Assembly (NCBI GenBank): GCA_016125135.1
Contig: WGMJ01000011.1
Coordinates: 1-64,000, forward strand
DNA from: Alphaproteobacteria bacterium
GTDB taxonomy: Bacteria > Pseudomonadota > Alphaproteobacteria > Micavibrionales > Micavibrionaceae
DNA length: 64,000 nt
Direction of reading: 5' to 3'
The position numbers and the translations under genes are program-made. This document shows positions 1 through 8,674 of the stretch, one piece after another (position 1 is the first letter of the stretch; every line of letters starts with the position of its first letter). A model generated the notes under the pieces. It was not told the DNA's origin. It did no database searches and worked only from the letters and a program-made list of their open reading frames with translations.

Positions 1-174
1 AATAAACCTGACGAAAACGTGGTCGAGGGGAATGCCCCCAGCGCACCGGCCAAGGCCCGTATCAAGAAAAAATTCATTATTACGACGATTATTTCTGTTT
101 TTTTATGGCTTGCCATCTGGGGTTTAACCCAATCCGACCTATTTAGTTTTAGAGACTGGGCCGACAAATGGTAA
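1..174 (+). CDS. DUF1467 family membrane protein, C-terminal part
   Basis: The first frame is open from base 1 to a TAA at 172-174 and gives the last 57 residues of a protein whose start lies outside the window. A basic stretch (KARIKKK) is followed by one hydrophobic membrane segment (FIITTIISVFLWLAIWGL) and a short polar tail ending FRDWADKW. DUF1467 proteins are small two-helix membrane proteins of unknown function that sit immediately upstream of proS-lolC-lolD-dnaE in many alphaproteobacteria. The assignment rests on this gene order and on the tail, because only a fragment is visible. The next gene overlaps it by 7 bases. Confidence 0.65.
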   Translation, partial: NKPDENVVEGNAPSAPAKARIKKKFIITTIISVFLWLAIWGLTQSDLFSFRDWADKW

Positions 175-746
175 GATTATTCCTGCTTCTTCTTTATTTC
201 TCTGCGCCTGCCTTTGCACAAGAGCAGATCACCGAGCTTTGCCAAACGTTGCAAGCGCATAAACCAGCTGACGATATAAATTACAAAGCAGGCGTTGATG
301 TAAACGGTAATGCTGTTGTATCTGCCGATATTAACGGCGCTAATAATTTTTTTGCAGGCCAGCCTTTTAGTTTTCCGCTCACTGTTGATGCAGCTGCGTA
401 TCTGGGTGTGCCGCCGCCTGCGGGCGTGGAAATGAAAGGTAATATCGGCGATATAAAAGTCTACCCTGACGGGCGCGTGAGCTTTAACGGACAAGACATT
501 TCGCAACAAGTCATGCAGAAATGCGATACTGTGGAACCTGCCTCGGGCAATACGGCGGCAACTATCGCTGCGCCCGATGCACCTGTTGTCGCTGCCCCGC
601 TGCCAGCTGACGACCCTAACGCCATTATGCGGGAAACACTCGCCCCGCCTGTGCCTGCTATTCAGGCCCCTGTAACCGCAAGCCCGAACCTGCCTGATAG
701 CGAAGAATTTTTCGGGGGTGACGGGCAGGAACGGTTGAACGACTAG
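168..746 (+). CDS. Secreted protein of unknown function
   Basis: This 192-residue protein begins with a clear signal peptide (MVRLFLLLLYFSAPAFA, cleavage expected after AFA, about residue 17), so it should be periplasmic or outer-membrane associated. The mature part has a globular N-terminal half with two cysteines (CQTLQ near residue 25 and QKCDT near residue 118) that could form a disulfide. A low-complexity Ala/Pro-rich tail follows from about residue 125. I recognise no known domain. The start overlaps the upstream DUF1467 stop by 7 bases, which suggests translational coupling, and proS follows after 37 bases. A longer open frame on the opposite strand (177-806) looks like a shadow. Confidence 0.75.
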   Translation: MVRLFLLLLYFSAPAFAQEQITELCQTLQAHKPADDINYKAGVDVNGNAVVSADINGANNFFAGQPFSFPLTVDAAAYLGVPPPAGVEMKGNIGDIKVYPDGRVSFNGQDISQQVMQKCDTVEPASGNTAATIAAPDAPVVAAPLPADDPNAIMRETLAPPVPAIQAPVTASPNLPDSEEFFGGDGQERLND

Positions 747-783
747 GCTTTTCCCTATATAAAAATGATAGAGGAAAATAACC

Positions 784-2256
784 ATGTCGAACGCACCTGC
801 TGCCAAAGCATCAAACTATAAATCAGCGATCCAGCCTACACGCGCTGAAAACTTTCCAGAGTGGTATCAGGCTGTTGTCAAAGAGGCTGATCTTGCTGAA
901 AGCTCTGCTGTTCGTGGTTGTTACGTTATCAAGCCATATGGCTATGGCATGTGGGAGAATATCCAGCGTGAACTTGATGCTCGTATTAAAGAATGCGATG
1001 TACAAAATGCTTACTTTCCGCTTCTTATCCCTGTTGAATATTTAAGCAAGGAAGCCGAGCACGTAGATGGTTTCGCAAAAGAGTGTGCCGTTGTTACCCA
1101 TCACAGATTAGAGAAGGGGCCAGATGGCAAGCTTATTCCCGCCTCGCCACTCGAACATCCTTATGTGATCCGCCCGACATCGGAAACAATTATCGGTGAA
1201 ACAATTAAAAACTGGATCCAGTCATATCGTGACCTGCCATGCAAGTTGAACCAATGGTGTAACGTTATGCGTTGGGAAATGCGCCCACGTGTATTTCTGC
1301 GCACAGCAGAATTTCTATGGCAGGAAGGCCATAATTGCCTGGAAACTGCAGATGGATCACGTGAAGATGCGCTTTTAATGTTGAGCGTTTATAAAGACCT
1401 CATGGAAAACTGTCTCGCGCTGCCTGTTATGGAAGGTGAAAAAACAGCCGATGAACGTTTCCCCGGCGCGATTGCCACTTATACACTTGAGCTGATGATG
1501 CAGGATGGCAAAGCATTGCAAGGCTGTACGTCACATGACCTTGGCCAGACTTTCTCGAAATCATGCGATATCAAATTTCAGGGCAGGGACGGGAAAGAGC
1601 AGCACGCCTGGACAACATCTTGGGGCCTCACAACACGCACAATAGGTGCAATCCTGATGGCGCATGGTGATGATGACGGCGCTATTATGCCGCCTGTTGT
1701 TGCCACCTATCAGGTCGCTATTATTCCATTCCTGAAAGACGATGCAGGCAAAGACGCGCTGTTAGGATACTGCAACAAAGTAAAGACCGCACTGAAAGCC
1801 AAGGGTATCCGTGTATCGCTTGATGCATCAGATGTCCGCGCGTCAAACAAAACATGGGACGCTATTAAGAAAGGTATCCCGCTACGTGTCGAGATCGGTG
1901 AGAAGGAAATGGCGGAAGGTAATGTCACCCATATTCGCCGTGATCTGGGTAAAGACAGTAAACAAACAGTCTCGGTTGACGAATTCGTTAATAATGCCGA
2001 GAGACTTTTGCAGGATATTCACAAATCAATGTTCGAAAAGGCCAAGGCCTTCCGCGATAGCCATATCTTCGATGTAAAAACAGTTGATGAAGTGCGTGAT
2101 TTCTTCAAAGCCGATAAAGCGGGTTTTGTCCGTGCAGATGTGTCTATTCTTGAGGATAAAGCACTAGAGGCTGTGCGTAAGGAATTCGCAATTACGCCGC
2201 GCTGCATACCATTTTCAGATAGCGGTAAGAAAGTGCTTTTAGGTAAGTCTTATTAA
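784..2256 (+). CDS. proS: Proline--tRNA ligase, archaeal/eukaryal-type
   Basis: This 490-residue class II synthetase charges tRNA-Pro with proline. Motif 2 is MRPRVFLRTAEFLWQEGH (residues 167-184) and motif 3 is GLTTRTIGAILMAHGDDDGA (281-300). An anticodon-binding domain follows (about 305-410), then a C-terminal domain. The sequence has no editing-domain insertion between motifs 2 and 3 and ends in a C-terminal Tyr (GKSY). Together with the motif wording this marks the archaeal/eukaryal-type ProRS also found in Thermus, rather than the roughly 440-residue form usual in alphaproteobacteria. The C-terminal zinc-site cysteines typical of the archaeal type appear to be missing: PRCIPF is followed by only 15 residues. 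An AGAGGAAA ribosome site precedes the ATG, and the stop overlaps lolC (TAATG). Confidence 0.95.
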   Translation: MSNAPAAKASNYKSAIQPTRAENFPEWYQAVVKEADLAESSAVRGCYVIKPYGYGMWENIQRELDARIKECDVQNAYFPLLIPVEYLSKEAEHVDGFAKECAVVTHHRLEKGPDGKLIPASPLEHPYVIRPTSETIIGETIKNWIQSYRDLPCKLNQWCNVMRWEMRPRVFLRTAEFLWQEGHNCLETADGSREDALLMLSVYKDLMENCLALPVMEGEKTADERFPGAIATYTLELMMQDGKALQGCTSHDLGQTFSKSCDIKFQGRDGKEQHAWTTSWGLTTRTIGAILMAHGDDDGAIMPPVVATYQVAIIPFLKDDAGKDALLGYCNKVKTALKAKGIRVSLDASDVRASNKTWDAIKKGIPLRVEIGEKEMAEGNVTHIRRDLGKDSKQTVSVDEFVNNAERLLQDIHKSMFEKAKAFRDSHIFDVKTVDEVRDFFKADKAGFVRADVSILEDKALEAVRKEFAITPRCIPFSDSGKKVLLGKSY

Positions 2257-3500
2257 TGTTCAACCCGTTCGAACGATTACTGGCATTTCGTTACCTGCGC
2301 GCCCGCAAGGCCGAGGGGTTTGTTTCCGTTATCGCGACGTTTTCGTTTCTGGGCATTCTATTAGGCGTTGCCACGCTTATTATTGTCATGTCCGTTATGA
2401 ACGGTTTCAGGGCTGAACTCTTTGACCGCATACTGGGTTTGAACGGGCATATCAATGTCTATGTGCCGGGGCAGCCGCTTGAGGATTATAAAGACCTCGT
2501 TAAGAAAATCGAAAAAACAGAAGGCGTATCATTTGCTTTCCCGACTATTGAAGGCCAGGCGCTTGTAAATGCCAACGGTACGGCCAGCGGTGTTGTTGTA
2601 CGCGGTATCCGCGCCGAAGATATGGCGCTGAAGCCGGTTTTAAAAGACAGCTTCAAAATGGGGAACCCCGCATTGCTCGTGGGCAACCGCGTAGCTATTG
2701 GAAACAAAATGGCAGAGCGCTTACGCCTGCAAATTGGCGATAAATTGCTGCTGACCGCACCAAAGGGCAAACAAACACCTTTTGGCAATATTCCACGCTC
2801 AGCGCAATTTGAAGTCGCAGGCGTTTTCGATGTCGGCATGCATGAATATAATAATAATTTCATTTTTATGCCGCTGCCTGCCGCACAAGGGTTTTTCGAC
2901 TTTGATACGAGTGATGTTTCCATGCTCGAGATATTCCTTGCGAATTTGAATGACCTCGAGAAGGCCAAGCTCGCTGTTTATAAAGCTATGGATGGCATGG
3001 CAAATGTGTATGATTGGCGCGATGCAAATAGCAGCTTTGTGAATGCGCTTGAGGTCGAGCGGAATGTTATGTTCCTCATCCTTACGCTTATTATCATCGT
3101 TGCAGCGTTCAATATCATTTCCAGCATGATTATGCTCGTGAAGGACAAAGGCCCTGATATTGCGATTATGCGCACAATGGGGGCTTCCAGCGGTTCCATG
3201 CTCAAAATATTCATTTTAACAGGTGCAAGTATTGGTATTGCCGGTACAGTCATTGGGGCTGGGCTGGGCATTGCTTTCGCGTTGAATATTGAAGCCATCC
3301 GCGGCGTACTACAAACCCTAACAGGAACCGAGCTATTTTCATCGGAAATCTATTTCCTTACGCAACTCCCCGCCAAAATAGACTGGCATGAAGTAGCAGC
3401 TATTATATGCACATCCATCATTATATCCGTGTTGGCAACAATCTACCCTGCATGGCGTGCCGCCAAGCTAGACCCTGTGGAGGGCCTGCGCTATGGCTGA
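2256..3500 (+). CDS. lolC: Lipoprotein-releasing ABC transporter permease LolC/LolE
   Basis: The 414-residue inner-membrane permease of the Lol system extracts outer-membrane lipoproteins from the inner membrane and hands them to LolA. The N-terminus has the family opening (FERLLAFRYLRARKAEGFVSV) followed by a first membrane helix (about 25-50). A large periplasmic MacB-like domain spans about 50-270, and three further helices lie at about 275-300, 320-345 and 380-400. It ends with the family signature YPAWRAAKLDPVEGLRYG. A single LolC/E protein probably forms a homodimer with LolD, as in many alphaproteobacteria. It is coupled to proS by a 1-base overlap and to lolD by an 8-base overlap. Confidence 0.95.
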   Translation: MFNPFERLLAFRYLRARKAEGFVSVIATFSFLGILLGVATLIIVMSVMNGFRAELFDRILGLNGHINVYVPGQPLEDYKDLVKKIEKTEGVSFAFPTIEGQALVNANGTASGVVVRGIRAEDMALKPVLKDSFKMGNPALLVGNRVAIGNKMAERLRLQIGDKLLLTAPKGKQTPFGNIPRSAQFEVAGVFDVGMHEYNNNFIFMPLPAAQGFFDFDTSDVSMLEIFLANLNDLEKAKLAVYKAMDGMANVYDWRDANSSFVNALEVERNVMFLILTLIIIVAAFNIISSMIMLVKDKGPDIAIMRTMGASSGSMLKIFILTGASIGIAGTVIGAGLGIAFALNIEAIRGVLQTLTGTELFSSEIYFLTQLPAKIDWHEVAAIICTSIIISVLATIYPAWRAAKLDPVEGLRYG

Positions 3501-4173
3501 TGCACTCCTTGATGTCCGCAATCTACAAAAATCATACAAGCAGCCGGAAGGCGTGCTGAATATTCTGCATGATGTCACATTCAGCATCCGTAAAGGCGAA
3601 ATTGTTGCGCTTGTGGGGCCTAGCGGGTCGGGTAAGTCAACATTACTGCATATGGTAGGCCTGCTTGATAGACCAACAGGCGGCGAGATATTCCTCAACG
3701 GCCACGAAGCTGGCCAGTTAAACGATAAAGAAAAAACATTACTGCGCAGGCAGTATCTGGGCTTTGTTTATCAATTTCACTATCTGCAATCAGAATTCTC
3801 GGCGCTCGAGAATGTTATCATTCCGCAAATGATTGCGGGTACAGATAAAAGTAAGGCCGAAGAGAAGGGGCGCGAGATCCTAGCCGAAGTAGGACTTGCG
3901 CATCGTTATGATCACAGGCCAGCACGTCTTTCAGGCGGTGAGCAGCAACGTGTTGCTATTGCCCGCGCACTGATTAAAGACCCAGCGCTTCTTTTAGCGG
4001 ATGAGCCTACAGGTAATCTTGATCCGCAAACATCGGATGATGTGTTCAATATGCTTGTGAAGCGTGTGCGCCAGCAAGGTATTGGTGCAGTCATCGCCAC
4101 CCACAACATGGACCTCGCCAAACGGATGGACAGGGTGCTGACTATTCAGGATGGCGTTCTGAAGGCATTGTAA
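3493..4173 (+). CDS. lolD: Lipoprotein-releasing ABC transporter ATPase LolD
   Basis: This 226-residue cytoplasmic ATPase drives lipoprotein release by LolC/E. The Walker A motif GPSGSGKST lies at residues 42-50, the Q-loop is in FVYQFHYL, the ABC signature LSGGEQQRVAIARAL is near 140-154, Walker B is LLLADEPTGNLD, and the H-loop is in IATHNMDL. Length and motifs are standard for LolD. The gene overlaps lolC by 8 bases and ends the proS-lolC-lolD unit. No convincing terminator follows, only a palindrome at 4295-4313. Confidence 0.97.
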   Translation: MADALLDVRNLQKSYKQPEGVLNILHDVTFSIRKGEIVALVGPSGSGKSTLLHMVGLLDRPTGGEIFLNGHEAGQLNDKEKTLLRRQYLGFVYQFHYLQSEFSALENVIIPQMIAGTDKSKAEEKGREILAEVGLAHRYDHRPARLSGGEQQRVAIARALIKDPALLLADEPTGNLDPQTSDDVFNMLVKRVRQQGIGAVIATHNMDLAKRMDRVLTIQDGVLKAL

Positions 4174-4220
4174 TTTTATTTCAAAATTGCCGCATTACTA
4201 TTATTTTTATAATTTTAAGT

Positions 4221-4250
4221 TTGACTTTAGGTAATTATATAGCTTAATCT
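4221..4250 (+). promoter_or_regulatory. Putative sigma-70 promoter upstream of the 57-residue gene
   Basis: TTGACT (4221-4226) is separated by 18 bases from TAATCT (4245-4250). It lies in an AT-rich gap after lolD and 130 bases before the small gene at 4383, and could also drive dnaE. The -10 box is weak, so this is tentative. Confidence 0.35.
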
Positions 4251-4294
4251 CTTAGCAGATGCAGCAAAACCTTGCCCTCGTCGTGGTTATTATT

Positions 4295-4313
4295 CTTGGC
4301 GCCTAGCGCCAAG
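4295..4313. repeat. Short perfect palindrome
   Basis: CTTGGCGC-CTA-GCGCCAAG forms an 8-base-pair stem with a 3-base loop in the lolD-dnaE gap. No T-run follows on either strand, so it is not a standard intrinsic terminator. It could be an operator, a transcript-stabilising hairpin or a Rho-independent site of poor quality. Confidence 0.5.
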
Positions 4314-4382
4314 CACATCATCTATCTCAAAACACATCGTTATCAGACCAAACAAAAAACCTAAGAAAAAGAGGGATTTAAC

Positions 4383-4556
4383 ATGACTAAACAAGATTGC
4401 AGAGCAGCACATGCATTTGCTTCAACGGATGGACAAACAGTAACAGTAACTATGGGCGATGGCTCGTATACCGTAAGCCGTGAGGAATTCGAGAGATCAC
4501 AGTCGGATGACGAATTTGCACCGTCACCAAACGCAAATATGGAGTTCAGGCTTTAA
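4383..4556 (+). CDS. Small hypothetical protein (57 residues)
   Basis: ATG at 4383 is preceded by AGAGGG (4370-4375) at normal spacing, and the frame runs to TAA at 4554-4556. The product begins MTKQDCRAAHAFASTDGQ, continues with a beta-like stretch (TVTVTMGDGSYTVSREEFE) and ends in a polar tail (PSPNANMEFRL). It has no membrane segment or signal peptide. I do not recognise the family. It stands alone between lolD and dnaE, with its own possible promoter. The good ribosome site makes it a likely real gene. Confidence 0.6.
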   Translation: MTKQDCRAAHAFASTDGQTVTVTMGDGSYTVSREEFERSQSDDEFAPSPNANMEFRL

Positions 4557-4616
4557 GCTTGTTGATTGAAGGGCAAAAAAGCTGGTTTTAAGCCATTTTT
4601 TGCCTAAAGTGGGTGT

Positions 4617-7600
4617 ATGTTCATTCATCTTCACCTGCATTCGTCATATTCTTTGACGGAAGGCGCCATTAAACCAAAGGCGCTGGTGAAGCATTGTAAG
4701 TCAGAGAATATCCCCGCTGTAGCTGTTACCGACACAAACGATCTTTTTGGTGCGATGGAATTTGCGCTTGAAGCGGCCAGCAATGGCATCCAGCCTATCA
4801 TCGGCACACAAATTGAACTCGCAGGAAAAGCCGGCCAGCTTGTATTGCTTGCGCAAACTGCACAGGGCTACCGCAACCTCTGCGCCATCGTGAGCGAGAT
4901 ATACCTGAACCGTAAAAACGGAGAAGACTTAAGCGTTCCACTGCAATACGTCCTTGATAAAGCAGAAGGCATTATTGCCTTAACTGGTGGTAAGGAAGGG
5001 CTACTTGCTAAAGCATTACTTGAAGGCAAGCGTGAGTTAGCGCAAAGCCAAGTAGAGCAACTTTTCACGGCTTTCGGTGACAGGCTGTATATAGAGCTAC
5101 AACGCCACGGGCTTCCGCACGAGAAAGTCATCGAGAGCGACCTTATTGATTTCGCCTATAAATATAATATCCCGCTTGTGGCCACGAACGAGCCCTACTT
5201 CTTGGAACCGGATATGTTTGAAGCGCATGATGCGCTGTTATGTATCGCTGATAAAACTTTCGTCCATGAGGCAAACCGGAGACGGGTCACGCCTGAACAT
5301 TACTTCAAGTCAGATGTCGAGATGCAGTCTTTGTTTAAAGACCTGCCCGAGGCTATTGAGAATACAGTAGAAATTGCAAAGCGATGTTCATTCCTGTTGC
5401 AGGAAATCAAACCACTTCTGCCGAAATTCAGCGACGATGAAAACAAGGAAATTGTTGACCGTGCCACCGAGGGCCTGAAATGGCGGCTTGAGAATTACGT
5501 GAAGGATAAACCGCACGAACCATACTATGACCGCCTCAAGTTCGAGCTTGATACGATCGTAAAGATGGGTTTTGCCGGTTACTTCCTTATCGTGTCTGAC
5601 TTTATCGGTTGGGCGAAAGACCATGACATCCCTGTGGGGCCGGGGCGTGGTTCAGGCGCGGCATCTGTTATCGCGTGGGCGTTGAAGATCACCGACCTTG
5701 ACCCGCTGCATTTCAACCTGCTGTTCGAGCGTTTCCTGAACCCCGAACGTGTATCGATGCCTGATTTTGATATCGATTTTTGTCAGGAACGCCGTGACGA
5801 AGTTATCCGCTATGTGCAGCAGAGATACGGCGATGACCGCGTGGCGCAAATTATCACCTTTGGTAAATTGCAAGCGCGCGCTGTGGTGCGTGATGTCGGG
5901 CGCGTGCTCAATATGCCGCTGGGGCAGGTGGATCGCATCGCGAAGATGATCCCCAACAACCCTGCAAACCCCATTACGCTGGAAGAAGCGATTGCAGGTG
6001 ATCCTGAAATGCAGGCCCTGCGCGAAAGTGACCAGATACTCAATAAGCTTTTCACAATTGCGTTACAGCTTGAAGGGTTAAACCGTAATGCCTCCACCCA
6101 CGCGGCGGGTGTCGTGATTGGTGACAGGCCGCTTGTGGAATTACTGCCAGTGTACCGCGATGAAGAGGGCAACATGCCCGCGACGCAGTTCAACATGAAA
6201 TATATCGAGCAGGCGGGGCTTATCAAATTCGACTTTCTGGGCTTGAAAACACTTACCGTTATTCAAAAAGCGATTGAAATGATCGCCCATAAAACGGGTG
6301 AAAAGCTCGATATCCTTAAAATCCCGCTGGATGATGAAATAACCTACAAGCTACTCAGCGCTGGTAACACCGCAGGCGTGTTTCAGGTTGAAAGTGCGGG
6401 TATGCGTGACGTGCTCGTGAAAATGCGCCCAGACAGGTTTGAAGATATTATCGCCCTTGTTGCGCTTTACCGCCCTGGGCCTATGGATAATATTCCGCAG
6501 TTTATCGATGTGAAAAACGGTAAGCAGGAGGCCGATTACCTGCACCCCAAACTACGCCCGATGCTGGAAGAAACCTACGGCATTATGGTGTATCAAGAGC
6601 AGGTGATGCAGGCCGCGCAGATACTCTCGGGCTACACACTTGGCGGCGCTGATTTACTTCGCCGCGCCATGGGTAAAAAGATTCAATCCGAAATGGACGC
6701 ACAGCGCGCACAATTTATAAAAGGCGCGGCTGAACATTCACAAGTAGATGCAGGGCAGGCCTCCGCTATTTTCGACCAGGTCGATAAGTTTGCGGGCTAC
6801 GGTTTTAACAAGGCACACGCAGCGGCTTACGCGCTTATCTCGTACCAAACGGCATGGTTAAAGGCTAATTACCCTGTTGAGTTTATGGCAGCATCCATGA
6901 CGCTTGATATGGGCAATACCGACAAGCTGGCTGGCTTCAAGCAAGAGCTTGACCGTATGGGCATTGCGCTCCTCCCGCCGGATATCAATAAATCAATCGT
7001 AACGTTTGCGGTGGAAGACGGCGCAATCCGTTACGCACTTGGCGCTATCAAGGGCGTGGGCGCTGATGCCATGCAAATGCTCATTAACGAGCGCAGCGCG
7101 AAAGGTGGGTTCAAATCGCTGGAAGATCTTATGAAGCGCGTTGATTCAAAATGCATGAACAAGCGTATTCTGGAATCCCTTATTAGCGCCGGTGCGTTTG
7201 ATAATATGGTGCCAAACCGTGCTAAAATTTATAACGCGGTTGAAGCGATACTGGCCTTTACTGCACGCGCAGCTGATGAACGCTCGACAGGCCAAACAAG
7301 CTTATTTGGTGGCAGCGCAGCCGTAGAGGAAGAAAAAATCCCTTTGCCTGACATGAAAGACTGGGCATTGCTTGAGAAACTGGGGTACGAGTTCGATGCG
7401 ATTGGCTTTTACTTGTCCTCACACCCGCTTGAGGCGCAAGCAGGCTTGCTGCGTGCTAACGGTATTACCTTTGTAAATGATGTGGCTGAAAAAATGCAGG
7501 CCAGCCCCAAACAACTTTTCAAAATGGCAGCGGTGATATTGAAGAAGCAAGAAAAGGTTTCATCAAAATCAGGCAATCGTTTCGGCATCCTTACACTCTC

Positions 7601-7997
7601 CGACCCCACAGGCGTGTTCGAGGGGATGTTGTATAGCGAAAACTTGATGCGCTTCCGTAGCGTGATCGAGGAGGGCAAGCCGTTTTCGTTAAAGGTGCTG
7701 GCAGAACTAAACGGTGAGCAAGTGCGCTTCCTCGTGCAGGATATCCAGAAATTTGAAGATGTGCTTAACCGCAATATCCGCGATATTACTTTAACCCTCA
7801 GCCGTACCGAGCAAATCAAAACGCTGAAAGAAAATCTAGATGCAGCCGAGAAGGGCAGCGTTGGGGTGCTCGTGCATATTGATGACCGCAAGCACGGCAC
7901 CTGCGAATTCCGCCTGCCTGGCCGCTGGAACCTCACCGCCCAAAAAGCCGAACTCTGGCAACGCGATGGTGTAGCGGATAAAATTGGGTTTGTTTAG
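4617..7997 (+). CDS. dnaE: DNA polymerase III subunit alpha
   Basis: This 1126-residue replicative polymerase carries an N-terminal PHP domain (HLHLHSSYS near residue 4). The C-family palm includes GPGRGSGAASVIAWAL and the catalytic MPDFDIDFCQERR, and finger and helix-hairpin regions follow. A C-terminal OB region begins around FKMAAVILKKQEKVSSKSG. A beta-clamp-binding motif QTSLF sits at residues 893-897. Length and motifs are those of DnaE1. ATG at 4617 gives the normal start (MFIHLHLHSSYSLTEGAI). The position downstream of lolD is conserved in alphaproteobacteria. Confidence 0.98.
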   Translation: MFIHLHLHSSYSLTEGAIKPKALVKHCKSENIPAVAVTDTNDLFGAMEFALEAASNGIQPIIGTQIELAGKAGQLVLLAQTAQGYRNLCAIVSEIYLNRKNGEDLSVPLQYVLDKAEGIIALTGGKEGLLAKALLEGKRELAQSQVEQLFTAFGDRLYIELQRHGLPHEKVIESDLIDFAYKYNIPLVATNEPYFLEPDMFEAHDALLCIADKTFVHEANRRRVTPEHYFKSDVEMQSLFKDLPEAIENTVEIAKRCSFLLQEIKPLLPKFSDDENKEIVDRATEGLKWRLENYVKDKPHEPYYDRLKFELDTIVKMGFAGYFLIVSDFIGWAKDHDIPVGPGRGSGAASVIAWALKITDLDPLHFNLLFERFLNPERVSMPDFDIDFCQERRDEVIRYVQQRYGDDRVAQIITFGKLQARAVVRDVGRVLNMPLGQVDRIAKMIPNNPANPITLEEAIAGDPEMQALRESDQILNKLFTIALQLEGLNRNASTHAAGVVIGDRPLVELLPVYRDEEGNMPATQFNMKYIEQAGLIKFDFLGLKTLTVIQKAIEMIAHKTGEKLDILKIPLDDEITYKLLSAGNTAGVFQVESAGMRDVLVKMRPDRFEDIIALVALYRPGPMDNIPQFIDVKNGKQEADYLHPKLRPMLEETYGIMVYQEQVMQAAQILSGYTLGGADLLRRAMGKKIQSEMDAQRAQFIKGAAEHSQVDAGQASAIFDQVDKFAGYGFNKAHAAAYALISYQTAWLKANYPVEFMAASMTLDMGNTDKLAGFKQELDRMGIALLPPDINKSIVTFAVEDGAIRYALGAIKGVGADAMQMLINERSAKGGFKSLEDLMKRVDSKCMNKRILESLISAGAFDNMVPNRAKIYNAVEAILAFTARAADERSTGQTSLFGGSAAVEEEKIPLPDMKDWALLEKLGYEFDAIGFYLSSHPLEAQAGLLRANGITFVNDVAEKMQASPKQLFKMAAVILKKQEKVSSKSGNRFGILTLSDPTGVFEGMLYSENLMRFRSVIEEGKPFSLKVLAELNGEQVRFLVQDIQKFEDVLNRNIRDITLTLSRTEQIKTLKENLDAAEKGSVGVLVHIDDRKHGTCEFRLPGRWNLTAQKAELWQRDGVADKIGFV

Positions 7998-8096
7998 CCT
8001 CTAATAAAAACCTATAGGTTTGACTCGGCGTAGTCATTCGCCTGCAAGGCCTTACGTTCAACGCTGTTTTGCGTATAGCTCACCTGAAGTAATAAA

Positions 8097-8120
8097 GGGT
8101 GGCGCATAACCACCTTCTTA
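8097..8120 (+). terminator. Weak candidate terminator after dnaE
   Basis: GGTGG (8098-8102), a 7-base loop, and CCACC (8110-8114) are followed by TTCTT. The stem is only 5 base pairs and the T-run is broken, so it is tentative. The rest of the 214-base gap after dnaE shows nothing else clear. Confidence 0.25.
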
Positions 8121-8211
8121 GCTGAGGGTGATCAATTAATAGGAAATTTGTCCTTTTTACGTTTTCTTAATTGGATGCAGCTATATTTATTGTCATAACA
8201 AAGGAAAAATT

Positions 8212-8538
8212 ATGCTGGAGCCTAAAATATTGAAGCCTGGAGATACGCTTACACTGGTTCAAATATATCACGCAAGCGGACAAAGAGTTGAAATAAAAGG
8301 CAGCATTGTGCCTTCTGATGATGCGGGGGAGTATGACTTTAGCGGTGTGCAGGAAAGATATGCTTTTGGCAAAGATGTTGAGCGTACAGTTGGGCTTCTA
8401 GATATTGAGGTTTCAGGTGCCAATAGGGGCAGTCCGCGCCTTCACACCTTTAATATGGGCGGTGTGGACGTAACAGGGACTATTGAAAACCTCCCTCGTA
8501 ACGAAGGCATTAGATTTACCCCTGTTCAGCAAATATAG
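8212..8538 (+). CDS. Hypothetical protein (108 residues)
   Basis: ATG at 8212 follows AAAGGAAAAA, a plausible ribosome site. The product has no signal peptide or membrane helix. It reads like a small beta-rich domain (LKPGDTLTLVQIYHASGQR, VEIKGSIVPSDDAGEYDF, a Gly/Val-rich segment NMGGVDVTGTIENL). I do not recognise a family. It is the first of three small unknown genes between dnaE and rpsB and shows no clear similarity to the other two. It is separated from them by a 293-base gap that holds an inverted-repeat element. Confidence 0.6.
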   Translation: MLEPKILKPGDTLTLVQIYHASGQRVEIKGSIVPSDDAGEYDFSGVQERYAFGKDVERTVGLLDIEVSGANRGSPRLHTFNMGGVDVTGTIENLPRNEGIRFTPVQQI

Positions 8539-8593
8539 GCTTTATCCGAATACTGAGATGAGAATTTTCAGAGTGCTGTAAGCACTACTCGTC

Positions 8594-8674
8594 AAAAGCC
8601 TCACATCAAGAATTTGACTTTTATCACTATGGATTCCCGCCTTCGCGGGAATGACGGAAGGAGCTGAGGCTTTT
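8594..8674. repeat. Nested inverted-repeat element (REP/MITE-like)
   Basis: Outer arms AAAAGCCTCA (8594-8603) and TGAGGCTTTT (8665-8674) are perfect 10-base inverted repeats. They enclose an inner palindrome ATTCCCGC-CTTC-GCGGGAAT (8633-8652). The same 20-base inner palindrome recurs at 11659-11678 as the stem of the tsf terminator. The layout resembles small non-autonomous or REP-type elements. ATTCCC...GGGAAT palindromes are known as dispersed repeats in other bacteria, for example Neisseria dRS3. No transposase is nearby. Confidence 0.6.

Noticed and set aside
177-806. Long minus-strand open frame opposite the secreted protein gene
   Set aside because: It is antisense to a gene with a clear signal peptide and coupled start. 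The translation is Arg/Cys/His-rich without domain features.
4295-4313. Palindrome as terminator of lolD
   Set aside because: No T-run follows on either strand, so it is listed only as a repeat.
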